A stretch of 15,935 bases of DNA from CAZIGM01 sp964538675 (GTDB lineage: Bacteria > Bacillota > Bacilli > Tepidibacillales > Tepidibacillaceae): NCBI GenBank assembly GCA_964538675.1, contig CAZIGM010000037.1, forward strand, positions 1 to 15,935, given 5' to 3'. Of this stretch, positions 6,581 through 15,905 are shown one piece after another (positions within the stretch are counted from its first letter, which is position 1; every line of letters begins with the position of its first letter). The position numbers and the translations under genes are program-made. Under the pieces are notes generated by a model, which worked only from the letters and a program-made list of their open reading frames with translations, was not told the origin of the DNA and ran no database searches.

Positions 6581-7573
6581 TCACTCATATTCCTTCTCAA
6601 ACAACCAAGTATCTTTGCACATTGCTATAATATCTCGCTTCGCTGTCCACTCAAGCTCCTTCTTTGCTTTCGATACATCGGCATAACACTTTGCTATATC
6701 ACCAGGTCTTCTTGCCACTATTTCATAAGGTACTTTAATGCCATTAGCCTCTTCAAATGCTTTTATTAACTGTAATACGCTCGTGCCTTGACCTGTCCCC
6801 AAGTTATAAATATTTATACCTGCTACTAACTTTTCTAGCACTTTCACATGCCCCTCAGCTAAGTCCATTACATGAATATAATCTCTTACTCCTGTTCCAT
6901 CCACTGTTGGATAGTCATTCCCAAAAACATTTAATCTCTCGAGTTTTCCCTTTGCCACCTGTGCAACATAAGGCATTAAGTTGTTTGGAATTCCATTAGG
7001 TGTTTCACCAATCAATCTACTTTCATGAGCACCCACTGGATTGAAATATCGAAGAAAAGATACTGAGAAGTCAGAATTTGCATTTGCTATATCCGTTAAA
7101 ATCCGCTCACTCATAGCTTTAGTTTCGCCATAAGGATTCGTGGTAGTAAGAAGTTCCATTGTCTCTACAAAAGGTACTAAATTCTCTCCATACACTGTGG
7201 CTGAAGAACTATAAACAAATTTATTTACTGCATATTTCTGACATGCTTTAGCAAGAGTTAAAGTGCTGACAATGTTGTTATAATAATAAACTAGTGGTTT
7301 ATCTATTGACTCTCCTACTGCTTTTAAACCAGCAAAATGAATAATACCATCAATTGAATGTTGAGAGAAAATGGTATCCACTGCAAATCCATCAGTTACA
7401 TCTACCTTATAAAAAATAATATCTTTATTTGTTATTTGTTTTACTTTATCTATTGTGTCAACTTTACTGTTACAAAGATTATCCACTACTATCACTGAAT
7501 GACCAGCTTCAAGCAAAGCAACACAAGTGTGTGAACCTATATATCCAGCACCGCCGCTTACTAATATATTCAT
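6581..7573 (-). CDS. galE: UDP-glucose/UDP-GlcNAc 4-epimerase GalE
   Basis: NAD-dependent extended SDR enzyme (330 residues) that interconverts UDP-Glc/UDP-Gal and probably UDP-GlcNAc/UDP-GalNAc. It has the Rossmann motif SGGAGYIGSHT (residues 6-16), catalytic YSSSATVYG (Ser124) and NPYGETK with Tyr148 and Lys152. In the stretch GDIAKCYAD, Cys296 falls at the place of E. coli Tyr299 / human Cys307; a small residue there is known to let GalE accept N-acetylated sugars. The start ATG 7573 has GAGGTGATT upstream. It is the last gene of the pel operon, 23 nt after pelG and before a terminator. By analogy with PelX and with galE genes in Gram-positive pel loci, it would supply UDP-GalNAc to PelF. 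A housekeeping Leloir role is also possible. Confidence 0.93.
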   Translation of the reverse strand: MNILVSGGAGYIGSHTCVALLEAGHSVIVVDNLCNSKVDTIDKVKQITNKDIIFYKVDVTDGFAVDTIFSQHSIDGIIHFAGLKAVGESIDKPLVYYYNNIVSTLTLAKACQKYAVNKFVYSSSATVYGENLVPFVETMELLTTTNPYGETKAMSERILTDIANANSDFSVSFLRYFNPVGAHESRLIGETPNGIPNNLMPYVAQVAKGKLERLNVFGNDYPTVDGTGVRDYIHVMDLAEGHVKVLEKLVAGINIYNLGTGQGTSVLQLIKAFEEANGIKVPYEIVARRPGDIAKCYADVSKAKKELEWTAKRDIIAMCKDTWLFEKEYE

Positions 7574-7596
7574 TTAATGTAATCACCTCGAATTCA

Positions 7597-9144
7597 TCAC
7601 ATAGATTTTGTTGTTTTATAATCGTTATTATCATTATTGTAATAAGAGTATTTTTTCTTATCTTTTCTTAATAATATATAAGACGATTTTTTCTCATAAT
7701 AGGCGTTCAATATATCAGCAGTCCAAACGAAAAAACCTTTATCGTCCCGGTAAAATAACGGTTGTAATGCAAATGTTGCATAATTTATTTTTTTTGTAAA
7801 TGAACCAAGTATTATTATAGCTATTATAAATGTTACAAAGGCACCTATAAAAAATCCCCATCCATAATATTCTAAGCCTTTATCAGAAAAATAGTAGGTA
7901 AATATAAAGTTAGTAACAAAATATATTACAGATATTAGTACAGCTCGTTTTCTAATTTCATAATAAAGTAATACTAAGATAATTAATAATACAAAGATAT
8001 TGAACAAAGCCCCAAATGCTGTAACACGAAAGATATTCATAACTAATACACTAATATTTAGATAGTCAAAAATTAATGGAGATAACAGTACTATTGTTAT
8101 TGATATCAATGCTTGTATTTCAAATGTATGAATCAGTTGTCTATAAATAGATTTTTTCATCTTATCTTTAGCTATGTCTATCTCATTAAACGTTCCACCT
8201 TCATTAGCCAAACCATAATATTCTTTATAATGATCATAAAATTCTGTTTCTACTGAAACTAAAAATAAGACCATAGAAGGAATTATAGTAAGGTAAGCCA
8301 AAAATACTGCATTATCATAAATCGGTGCATATATATATGTATCATATATTTTAACACCAATATTACTAGACCACATCAAAATATCATCTATCCAAAGACC
8401 AGAAGTATAAAAAAGTCCTACAAAAAATAGACTAGAATATTTACTTAAATATCGTAAAAAATCAAATTCTAAATTATTCCCAAAATAAAATGTTGATAAA
8501 AAATTGTATAAAAGCATGATAAATGTGAGAGTCATTCCTAATAAGTATGCTAATAATAAATTAGAAGCCTTAACAAAAGATGAAAAAGGTATAGGATAGT
8601 TAATAAATATAATGATTAATATAGCAGATAATATACCACCATATAAGAATGCTTTTGAAATTAGCTCATAGTTCTTTACAGCACTAAGATAAACCATAAT
8701 AACCCATATCATTGTTATTAACAAGAATAAATAGATTGCCATAAGTTTATAAGAAAACGGTATATTTTTGCTATAATAAAAAATAGTAGATACAATTAAT
8801 CCGATAAAAAAAACAATTTTCGTAACCCCTTTATATGATGGTCGAATAAAATCATATTTTTTTACGAATAATTTATCTGATATATATCTAGTGATCAAAA
8901 ATTGCCAAGGAGCAGTAACTATTTGGGAAAATACAAAACTATATACTATTGTTCCCATAAACAATTCCTTTTCAGCATCTGAAATAGTCAAATATTCCAT
9001 AATAATTATAAGAATATTAACAGTAATAACAGCTGCAATCCATGGTCCAGCTACAACAAAAGTTGAATAGAAGTAAGCTTTTCCACGACTAGTTAATGTT
9101 TCATCACTAAATAATTTTTTTAACGTAAATCCTATTCCAGCCAT
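7597..9144 (-). CDS. pelG: PelG, Pel polysaccharide membrane transporter
   Basis: A 515-residue, strongly hydrophobic protein with about 12 predicted membrane helices across its length. It opens MAGIGFTLKKLF, the conserved PelG start, with FVVAGPWIAAVI following at the first helix. PelG belongs to the MOP/polysaccharide transporter superfamily and is thought to move the growing Pel chain across the membrane in a complex with PelD, PelE and PelF. The C-terminal tail (YSYYNNDNNDYKTTK) is polar, low in complexity and probably cytoplasmic. The start ATG 9144 uses AAGGTGA as ribosome site, which overlaps the TGA stop of pelF, so the two are probably translationally coupled. A charged loop (about residues 300-330) separates the two halves. 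Length fits the family. Confidence 0.93.
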   Translation of the reverse strand: MAGIGFTLKKLFSDETLTSRGKAYFYSTFVVAGPWIAAVITVNILIIIMEYLTISDAEKELFMGTIVYSFVFSQIVTAPWQFLITRYISDKLFVKKYDFIRPSYKGVTKIVFFIGLIVSTIFYYSKNIPFSYKLMAIYLFLLITMIWVIMVYLSAVKNYELISKAFLYGGILSAILIIIFINYPIPFSSFVKASNLLLAYLLGMTLTFIMLLYNFLSTFYFGNNLEFDFLRYLSKYSSLFFVGLFYTSGLWIDDILMWSSNIGVKIYDTYIYAPIYDNAVFLAYLTIIPSMVLFLVSVETEFYDHYKEYYGLANEGGTFNEIDIAKDKMKKSIYRQLIHTFEIQALISITIVLLSPLIFDYLNISVLVMNIFRVTAFGALFNIFVLLIILVLLYYEIRKRAVLISVIYFVTNFIFTYYFSDKGLEYYGWGFFIGAFVTFIIAIIILGSFTKKINYATFALQPLFYRDDKGFFVWTADILNAYYEKKSSYILLRKDKKKYSYYNNDNNDYKTTKSM

Positions 9145-9149
9145 TTAAG

Positions 9150-10556
9150 TCACCTTAATTCTTGATATAAATTATCATACTCTTTAAGAAACATTCTTCT
9201 ATTGTATGCTCTTTGAACCCTTCGCTTACCATTTTCGCCCATCTGTTCTCTGATTTCCTTACTTTCTAATAAATAAATAATTTGAGATGCAGTATAATCA
9301 GCATCTACTAATTTTGTTAATAATCCACATGCACCTTCAAACTCATTCTCTACTAAAAGTTCTCTACAAGCTCCTACATCAGTTGCTACAACAGGAATGC
9401 CAGAAGCCATGCTTTCAAGTATTACCAAAGGTTGTCCTTCAGAAATAGAACTCAAAACCATTACATCGATTATTTTATAATAACTAATTACATCTACATT
9501 ACCAGTGAATATTACGTCATTTTTAAGATTTAATATTTCTACTAAGCTTAAACATTGATTATAATAATCTGGATCCTCATCAGTAGGACCTATTAAGTAA
9601 AGTTTTACAGTATCAAAATAATTTTTTACAATCTTAAAGGCTCTAATTATTGTCATTACATCTTTTATAGGTACTATTCTTAAAACAGCCCCAATTACGA
9701 ATCCCTCATGTTTTATTCTTATAAAATTAAATTTATTAAAATCAATTCCATTCGGGATTATTTTAGTTTTATCTTCTGGAGCACCCAAGTCTCTTTGAAT
9801 TATCTGATTTCTTTCAAATAAGGCTATTATATAATCTGCTTCCTTGTAATCAGCTTGTGAAAGAAAATAAAAAAAATCAATCCATAATTTCTTATATATA
9901 CCAGTAACCCATGGAGCCTTTAATATCTCCTCTTCCCTTTCCCGAGCATATATACCATGTTCTGTTAATATTAAGGGCTTTTTCATTTGTTCATGAAAAG
10001 ACACACCTAGTATACCAGCATATCCAGTAGAAACTGCATGATATATATCAGCTTTTAGGGATTCAGTCTGAAGAATATTTAGAAAAGGTAGCATCATAGT
10101 TCTAAAAGTCCAAAAAAAAGTATTAAAATTCTCTTCAGCATAGTTTTCTTGATAGTATTCCAGTATAATATTATAAAATAATTCAGATTGTAAAAAATCA
10201 ATTGCATTACCTAATTTTCTTTCTTTTACAATTAAATTAACAATTTTTTTCCAATCAACTCTCTCATCCATGAAAAGAAACTTAATTAAGTTATCCTTAT
10301 CCTTATTATCTATACGAATATTTTTTTTAATATTTCTAGATTTTAGATCAAGATATTCATCTAAATAGATTGTTTTAATCTCCATTAAATTATCAGGATA
10401 TAGATATTTAAACTCTAATTTCTCTTTTTTGGAGGGCATAATTGATAGTACTTTAAAGTAAACATTAGGTGTGCCTATTATTAATTGATGAATCCATGAA
10501 GAAACGCCACCTGTAACGTATGGATAACTCCCCTCTGCAATTAGACAAACTATCAT
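9150..10556 (-). CDS. pelF: PelF, GT4-family glycosyltransferase of Pel synthesis
   Basis: Cytoplasmic retaining glycosyltransferase (468 residues, GT-B fold) that polymerises Pel from UDP-sugars. The N-terminal Rossmann half has the PelF-type GGVSSW (residues 16-21) and TEHGIYARERE (198-208). The C-terminal half has IIPNGID (266-272), an RIVPIKD donor-site motif (Arg293, Lys298) and SEGQPLVILESM with the EX7E pair Glu373/Glu381. The long insert between residues 50 and 165, rich in charged residues, is normal for PelF but not for generic GT4 enzymes. The start ATG 10556 has AGAGGTGAT directly after the pelE stop, and its own stop is inside the pelG ribosome site, so expression is tightly coupled. 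Start, motifs and neighbours agree; confidence is high. Confidence 0.95.
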   Translation of the reverse strand: MIVCLIAEGSYPYVTGGVSSWIHQLIIGTPNVYFKVLSIMPSKKEKLEFKYLYPDNLMEIKTIYLDEYLDLKSRNIKKNIRIDNKDKDNLIKFLFMDERVDWKKIVNLIVKERKLGNAIDFLQSELFYNIILEYYQENYAEENFNTFFWTFRTMMLPFLNILQTESLKADIYHAVSTGYAGILGVSFHEQMKKPLILTEHGIYAREREEEILKAPWVTGIYKKLWIDFFYFLSQADYKEADYIIALFERNQIIQRDLGAPEDKTKIIPNGIDFNKFNFIRIKHEGFVIGAVLRIVPIKDVMTIIRAFKIVKNYFDTVKLYLIGPTDEDPDYYNQCLSLVEILNLKNDVIFTGNVDVISYYKIIDVMVLSSISEGQPLVILESMASGIPVVATDVGACRELLVENEFEGACGLLTKLVDADYTASQIIYLLESKEIREQMGENGKRRVQRAYNRRMFLKEYDNLYQELR

Positions 10557-10567
10557 TTTATCACCTC

Positions 10568-11524
10568 TTATACACTCCAGAATAAAAGATGGTCTTTAAT
10601 ATCTTCTTTATTCTCAAAATCGCTTAATTCAACTTCATTTACAGTTCTTGTTAACTCTTCATAATCTCTTTTTTCATAAGCAATTTTTATTTTATTAATA
10701 TACCCTTCTGATTTATTAGGATATTTCGATAATAAAATATCATTAATTTTTTTAGCATTAATTATATTTTCACTACTTAGATAAGCTTTGACTAAATCAT
10801 CAAGTACTTCTAATGAAATTATATTTTTATCAATTACTTTTAATAGAATCTCAATATATTCTTTATTTATTATTTGATAAACTTCCTTTGAAATTAATCC
10901 TGACGATAAGTAAACCTTATAACCATTATATAGTTTCATTAAAGAGTTTGTATCTTGATAAATATTGTATTCCTCTCTCAACTCATTCAATCCGTTTAAA
11001 TATTCCGATTCTAACATATTTATTGTAACAGCAGAATAATGCCTAACCTCACTATCTCCATCTTGTAATCCTCTTTGAACTGCATTAATTTTATTGTTTT
11101 TATAATCTAAGCTATATTCCACAATCAAATCTTTTTTTTCCTTAACATTAAGTAATCGCATTTGATCAATAAAACTGAAAGTACCAATCTCTTTAATATA
11201 ATTTATCTTTTTTTGTTTATCTAAGCTATGTTCAAAATCTAAATACCTCTCATAATCAGCTAGAACCAAACTATTCCATTTAAAAAAATGAAGATTAACA
11301 AATAAAGCACTAACTATTAATCCCCCTAATCCTGGCATAAACAATACTAAATAAATAGGTATTCCTGCACATGCATCTGTAAAATCTTTAGAAAGATATC
11401 TTATTGCCAAATATAGTAGCAGATGTATTAGTAAAATAATTAATATATTAGTATCATAAATAAATAATATGAAAATATCAAAAATACTAATAATTATAAT
11501 TAATATTACTCTTAGAAAAATCAT
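10568..11524 (-). CDS. pelE: PelE-like membrane-anchored repeat protein
   Basis: A 318-residue protein with two to three N-terminal membrane helices (about residues 5-24, 26-43 and 54-78) and a long alpha-helical cytoplasmic part. It includes a HEAT-like segment (VQRGLQDGDSEVRHYSA, about 150-166) and, towards the end, TPR-like helix pairs (AKKINDILLSKYPNKSEGY). PelE of Pseudomonas has membrane helices plus TPRs and bridges PelD, PelF and PelG in the inner-membrane complex. Sequence conservation of PelE is low, so the call rests on architecture and on position between pelD and pelF. The start ATG 11524 overlaps the pelD stop (ATGA) with CAGGTGATAAT upstream; this implies coupled translation and a fixed PelD:PelE ratio. 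Confidence 0.82.
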   Translation of the reverse strand: MIFLRVILIIIISIFDIFILFIYDTNILIILLIHLLLYLAIRYLSKDFTDACAGIPIYLVLFMPGLGGLIVSALFVNLHFFKWNSLVLADYERYLDFEHSLDKQKKINYIKEIGTFSFIDQMRLLNVKEKKDLIVEYSLDYKNNKINAVQRGLQDGDSEVRHYSAVTINMLESEYLNGLNELREEYNIYQDTNSLMKLYNGYKVYLSSGLISKEVYQIINKEYIEILLKVIDKNIISLEVLDDLVKAYLSSENIINAKKINDILLSKYPNKSEGYINKIKIAYEKRDYEELTRTVNEVELSDFENKEDIKDHLLFWSV

Positions 11525-12762
11525 ATTATCACCTGCAAATCCTGTTCATTTATGGAATCAATATAATCACTAAAACGACTTTCTATTCTTCTAGTAACCA
11601 TATGTTTTTTATCTTTAGAAGTTGCTGGTAATAATATAAATAGGGTATTAGTAGTTAAATCATAACAAACAACATCCATTAAGCGTAGCAAACCTTTCAT
11701 CATTCGATCAATATCTTCTGCACTTAATTTTCTTGCTCTATAAGTTAATACAATAAAGTTCATTCCAAATTCTCTTTTTCTTCTTTCTTCTTCTTTTAAT
11801 CTATCTGTAAAATATTTATATTTCATCAATCTAGTTCCACTAATATATTTTGACTCCTTAAGTTCATCTACATATATTGCTCTTCCCAGAGATTTATTAA
11901 ACCATTCTACAATTAATTTAAATAACTGATACGCATATTCTGACAACAAATCAAAGTTCATATTTTCAATACTGATTATAGCCAATACATTATCATCTCT
12001 AATAAGTGGTGCAGCCATTAAAGGAAACCCTGGTTCTTTTACTTCCGCCCAACGAACAGGTACTTTCTCTTCAACAGCTTTTTTTAATCCAGGTGATTCC
12101 ATTAAGGATAATGAATTAGTACTATTTTCTCTTTCACCTATATATACCTTAAGTCTTAAAAATTCGCTTTTCGGTGTATAAGAATAGATAGAAACTTGAC
12201 TCGCACTAAGATATTTTGATAATATCCCTACCATCTCTGTATATACTTCCTCAGAATCAAGAGTCTCTAATTGTGAAGCTATATCATATAAATTCAGAAT
12301 ACTTTCATCTGAATCTATTATCTGTTTTTTCAGTTCACTTAAAGCTTTATTACTCTCTCGATAATTTCTACTTACTTTTTTATACTCTCTTAAAAGTTGC
12401 TTCTTATCATTAGATAAATTTTCAATAATAGTATCTTTGTTATCTTTAAAAAAGCCAAGTGTAGCTGCAATTATTAGAAATAATAAAAGATATTTGTAGT
12501 AGTCAAAATCAGTTATAATTAGCGTAATATCTCCATATATAGAAACAAAAACTTTTATATAAAATAATGAAGATATTGTCGCACTAAGCACTCCAATATA
12601 ATTACCATAACGAATAGCCATTATTATACATAAAATAAGTAAAGGATGTGGATTTAATTGCAAATAAACATCCTGATTAGGCTGTATTTTATAATATACT
12701 ATGTAGATAAGAGCATTTATCAATAGAGTTTCTGCGATAGATAAAAAAACTTTTTTTGACAT
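11521..12762 (-). CDS. pelD: PelD, c-di-GMP receptor of the Pel synthase complex
   Basis: A 413-residue membrane receptor. It has four N-terminal membrane helices (about residues 5-24, 38-50, 53-75, 88-106), a coiled-coil linker (about 108-150), a GAF domain (about 155-290) and a GGDEF-like domain (about 305-413). The GGDEF signature is lost: the place reads DLTTNTLFILLP, so no cyclase activity is expected. The inhibitory-site motif RxxD is kept as R360-L-M-D363 just before it. In Pseudomonas PelD, c-di-GMP binding at the RxxD site switches on Pel synthesis. A basic run RRIESR (391-396) could supply the second arginine contact; this is inference. The start ATG 12762 uses AAGGTGG overlapping the stop of the previous gene; its 3' end overlaps pelE. 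Confidence 0.92.
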   Translation of the reverse strand: MSKKVFLSIAETLLINALIYIVYYKIQPNQDVYLQLNPHPLLILCIIMAIRYGNYIGVLSATISSLFYIKVFVSIYGDITLIITDFDYYKYLLLFLIIAATLGFFKDNKDTIIENLSNDKKQLLREYKKVSRNYRESNKALSELKKQIIDSDESILNLYDIASQLETLDSEEVYTEMVGILSKYLSASQVSIYSYTPKSEFLRLKVYIGERENSTNSLSLMESPGLKKAVEEKVPVRWAEVKEPGFPLMAAPLIRDDNVLAIISIENMNFDLLSEYAYQLFKLIVEWFNKSLGRAIYVDELKESKYISGTRLMKYKYFTDRLKEEERRKREFGMNFIVLTYRARKLSAEDIDRMMKGLLRLMDVVCYDLTTNTLFILLPATSKDKKHMVTRRIESRFSDYIDSINEQDLQVII

Positions 12763-12776
12763 TCTACTAAACCACC

Positions 12777-13457
12777 TTAGCCTACAAAATTGCCATTATA
12801 GCTAACTAAAGATACATTTTGTACACCTACAATTTCAGAAATATCCTCAACAAAAATAGTATTTACTCCAACAAGTTTTAATTCGATTGTTAATTCAATT
12901 ATGTTTTTACTAATTGTTTTTGATCTCATTTTATAGTCAAATTGACTTAAAATTCTAAATATACTATCTTGCGCGTCATCCTCGTAATGGACTATCAACA
13001 TAAAAATATTATTAGAATTTTTATAACGTAGTAGAATCATTGCAATAATACCTATAAAAATAGATCCGATTGTTGCTATTAAATATAATTTTGCACCTGT
13101 TGTTATACCTAATGCAATTGCCCAAAACATAAAGACAATATCCATAGGATCCTTAACAGCTGTTCTAAATCTTACAATACTTAAGGCACCAACCATACCA
13201 AGAGATAATACCAAGTTAGAACTAATTGTCATGATTATTACTGATGTAATTAATGCCATTAAAACTAACGATACATTAAAATTATGACTATATATTATTC
13301 CACTGAAAGTTTTTTTATAAATATAGAATACAAACAATGCAAGAACTAAAGTAATAACTAATCCAAGAAATAGACTAACATAATCATCTGATACTAATAA
13401 TTTTGTTTCAAATAAATTCCCATTTATTAAATCATTAAAGCTTATCAAATCTCCCAA
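12777..13457 (-). CDS. DUF4956 membrane protein
   Basis: A 226-residue protein with about four to five membrane helices between residues 27 and 142, and a soluble C-terminal domain (about 150-226) that alternates beta and alpha elements, ferredoxin-like in outline. The signature GMVGALSIVRFRTAVKDP (87-104), with the conserved arginines of VRFR, identifies the DUF4956 family, whose function is unknown. DUF4956 genes are often found beside VTC-domain and CotH genes, as here, so the product may form a membrane complex with the VTC protein encoded just upstream. The start is TTG 13457, chosen because AGGAGGG lies 7 nt upstream; no ATG or GTG is near. It is 33 nt after the VTC gene and 14 nt before pelD. 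Confidence 0.88.
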   Translation of the reverse strand: MGDLISFNDLINGNLFETKLLVSDDYVSLFLGLVITLVLALFVFYIYKKTFSGIIYSHNFNVSLVLMALITSVIIMTISSNLVLSLGMVGALSIVRFRTAVKDPMDIVFMFWAIALGITTGAKLYLIATIGSIFIGIIAMILLRYKNSNNIFMLIVHYEDDAQDSIFRILSQFDYKMRSKTISKNIIELTIELKLVGVNTIFVEDISEIVGVQNVSLVSYNGNFVG

Positions 13458-13490
13458 TCAAAATCCCTCCTCTTTTTTATTTCTATGTAT

Positions 13491-14198
13491 TTATTTATTT
13501 TCTGTTGCTTCTCTACATATCACATATTTTGAGACAGCTAAACGTGTTAAATCCTGCCTTTCTAATATGCTTCTAATATAATTTGGTAAAAAATTATTGT
13601 ATTTGATTTCCATAATAATCGAATACTTCTCACCAACGTTTTTGCTAAAAATATCTTTACTAAATAAATCATTTTGCGGCAAAGCAGCGGATAAATTTTT
13701 ATCAAAAGTAACTCTAACTTTATTATATGGAAGAGTATATGCTTCTCTGTTATAGTCAACAATTACTTTTGGTCGCAACAAGTTATTTCTATATTCATAA
13801 TAAAATCTACTTCTCACAAAATCTTTATTATTTAAAAGAAAAATAACGTCCCCATTTAATATTCTTTCAAATTCTTCTAAGGAGATTAAACTGGATTTTT
13901 TTTGAATGTATTCCTCACGTTTTTCCTTAATTTCTAAATTAATAACCTTACTAGAAAAATTATATATACGAACTCGATACTTCATCCGTTCAACTTTTCC
14001 TAATAGTTTATCAGTTAATGCTGTATCATACATATCATCAAAATACATGCTTCTAATATGATAATCCTGTTCTTCTCCAGCATTTTCATCAACCTGCATA
14101 GTTTTACTTATTTCATCTTTTAATTGATAATAGTTATCTAGATTTAGCAAATACTTATATTCGTGACGATGTATGAATTTTTCATTTTCAATTAACAT
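13491..14198 (-). CDS. VTC-domain protein (polyphosphate polymerase-like, triphosphate tunnel fold)
   Basis: A 235-residue soluble protein made up of one VTC domain. The tunnel-lining charged pairs are all present: EYKY (Glu13, Lys15), KYRVRIY (Arg75, Arg77), LEIKEK (Glu89, Lys91), VDYNREAY (Arg151), MEIKY (Glu197, Lys199) and SKYVIC (Lys224). In yeast Vtc4 this fold makes polyphosphate from ATP; bacterial single-domain versions are not well characterised, so catalysis is plausible but unproven. The frame is open to 14246, but ATG 14198 is chosen: it has GTAGGTG (14204-14210) at good spacing and the longer version would overlap cotH. It is 19 nt after cotH and 33 nt before the DUF4956 gene, which may be its membrane partner. 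Confidence 0.85.
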   Translation of the reverse strand: MLIENEKFIHRHEYKYLLNLDNYYQLKDEISKTMQVDENAGEEQDYHIRSMYFDDMYDTALTDKLLGKVERMKYRVRIYNFSSKVINLEIKEKREEYIQKKSSLISLEEFERILNGDVIFLLNNKDFVRSRFYYEYRNNLLRPKVIVDYNREAYTLPYNKVRVTFDKNLSAALPQNDLFSKDIFSKNVGEKYSIIMEIKYNNFLPNYIRSILERQDLTRLAVSKYVICREATENK

Positions 14199-14217
14199 GA
14201 TTACACCTACCGAACTT

Positions 14218-15867
14218 TTATTCAACATAAAATTCCTGAACACCATAGTATATATGATAACCTACTGCATACTGATTAAATGAATTCTGAGTATTCCCCC
14301 TTGAATCTGTTATAAATAAACGCCAATAATAGATTCCAGGATATAAATTATTAACAATATGCTGTGTATCTTTAATTCCTTCTGCATGATAGATAATATT
14401 ATCGAATAAATACGTATCACTAATATCAATACTATATTCGATATTATCACCTTGTAAGTCATAGGAATTATTCCAAATAAAAACAAAATATTCACCCTCA
14501 TTTATGGGTTTACCCATAAAAACAGGCATTGGGTTTTCTATGCTTATATAATATTTTTCCTTGTTTCTTTCTATTATTCCAAACAAACGATTCCATTCTG
14601 CATTAATTTCTTCTTCTGTCCATGATTGATACAATATATAAGGCTTCTCATAATAAAATTCACTAACAACTGGTTTATATGAATCTAAAAACATTTTAGT
14701 ATTTTCTGTAGTAAAAATATTAGTAGATAGTTCCTCGATTTTTTTAGTTAATTCCAAAACATTTTGTTCATTTTCAAAAAATCTGCGGTGTAAAACTACG
14801 CCCCAATAATTAGCTATTCCTTCATGGCAAGACACAACAATGTCAGATTCTACCCCCATCTTGTCCACAAATCCCCAAGTACCATCATAATCCCAGGGTA
14901 GAAAATACCATGTTTTAATATCGCTTGGACTATATAAAAGAAAGTTTCTACTTCCAGTATCAATATTTCCTATTAATATATTAGTTGCTAGCCAAGTAAT
15001 ATAATTTTCTCTATTAAAATGCTCATCAATAACATCATTAATATGAATCAATTCATTATTTACATCATTTAGCATATCTATTAACTTTTCGGGATTATCA
15101 TTTGTTTTTATTTCTAAAATTTCCTCAAACTTAACTTTTGAATAATCTTCATTACTAGGCAACTTAATATAATCAGGATATCTAAAAAACTCAAAATATT
15201 CAGCCTTATAAATTGTTCCTTTACTATCAAGTCCATGATTTACTAAAAAGTTATTATCGATATTTTCAACTTGAGTATATAATCCATAATCTATATAATT
15301 TTGATTAAAATCTCCTTCACTAAAATCTTTAATATATAGATGTGTAAATTGAGTTTCTAAGCTAGTTATATTGGGAATTAAAGCTAAATAATCATAGCTT
15401 AACTTATTTCTAATTCTAATATCGTCATAATTATGTTTATTTAGATTGATAATTTCTTCTCCATTCCATAATTCACTATCATTATTTATTTTTATTTTAT
15501 ACGATTTTATAGAAGCATTTCTTGAAGACTGACCTCTTAACTCCATAGTTGCATTTGAATTTGTTAAACCATACCCATATAGACCAACTTTTGGCGAACC
15601 ATCTTTACCTTCCTGAAATATAACCTCTACTCTAATATCTTCCTCAAATTTTTCATTCATTTCATTAAATGTATAATTATATTCATCAGAATTTTCTTCA
15701 GCTTTTAATATAGTTATATATAACTCCTTAATTTCCGGTAATTCATCACTATATTTATATTTATCAATAATTGGATCACTTAAGTATTCTTCCCCTTGAG
15801 ATGTATAAACAATAAGTAATATACCTATTGTAAAAAGTGCCACTATACTAGCTGTTTTCTTAAACAT
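14218..15867 (-). CDS. CotH-kinase family protein, exported or membrane-anchored
   Basis: A 549-residue protein. The N-terminus (residues 5-22) is a signal peptide or signal anchor without a lipobox Cys. The CotH kinase-like domain (about 45-400) has MELRGQSSRNASIKSYKIKI (108-127; Lys121/Lys124 nucleotide-site candidates), GNIDTGSRNFLLY (300-312, Asp303) and LPWDYDGTWG (323-332, Asp326/Asp328 metal-site candidates), so the expected active-site residues are present. The last 100 residues form a beta-rich, fibronectin III-like module (PGIYYWRLFITDSRG). CotH of B. subtilis is an atypical kinase of spore-coat proteins; the substrate here is unknown and may be a surface protein or sugar of the Pel matrix. 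The start ATG 15867 follows GAGGTGTC. It comes 38 nt after a gene with a similar C-terminus. Confidence 0.88.
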   Translation of the reverse strand: MFKKTASIVALFTIGILLIVYTSQGEEYLSDPIIDKYKYSDELPEIKELYITILKAEENSDEYNYTFNEMNEKFEEDIRVEVIFQEGKDGSPKVGLYGYGLTNSNATMELRGQSSRNASIKSYKIKINNDSELWNGEEIINLNKHNYDDIRIRNKLSYDYLALIPNITSLETQFTHLYIKDFSEGDFNQNYIDYGLYTQVENIDNNFLVNHGLDSKGTIYKAEYFEFFRYPDYIKLPSNEDYSKVKFEEILEIKTNDNPEKLIDMLNDVNNELIHINDVIDEHFNRENYITWLATNILIGNIDTGSRNFLLYSPSDIKTWYFLPWDYDGTWGFVDKMGVESDIVVSCHEGIANYWGVVLHRRFFENEQNVLELTKKIEELSTNIFTTENTKMFLDSYKPVVSEFYYEKPYILYQSWTEEEINAEWNRLFGIIERNKEKYYISIENPMPVFMGKPINEGEYFVFIWNNSYDLQGDNIEYSIDISDTYLFDNIIYHAEGIKDTQHIVNNLYPGIYYWRLFITDSRGNTQNSFNQYAVGYHIYYGVQEFYVE

Positions 15868-15905
15868 ATTATAGACACCTCATTTTATAATTATATAAAA
15901 TACCT

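Noticed and set aside
14199..14246. In-frame extension of the VTC gene overlapping the end of cotH
   Set aside because: ATG 14198 has its own SD and the protein then begins like other VTC domains; the longer form would overlap cotH by 29 nt without a better ribosome site.
15868..15905. Promoter in front of cotH
   Set aside because: A TATAAT-like box is present in this AT-rich 38-nt gap, but there is no -35 and an upstream gene ends right beside it, so the gap looks internal to the operon.
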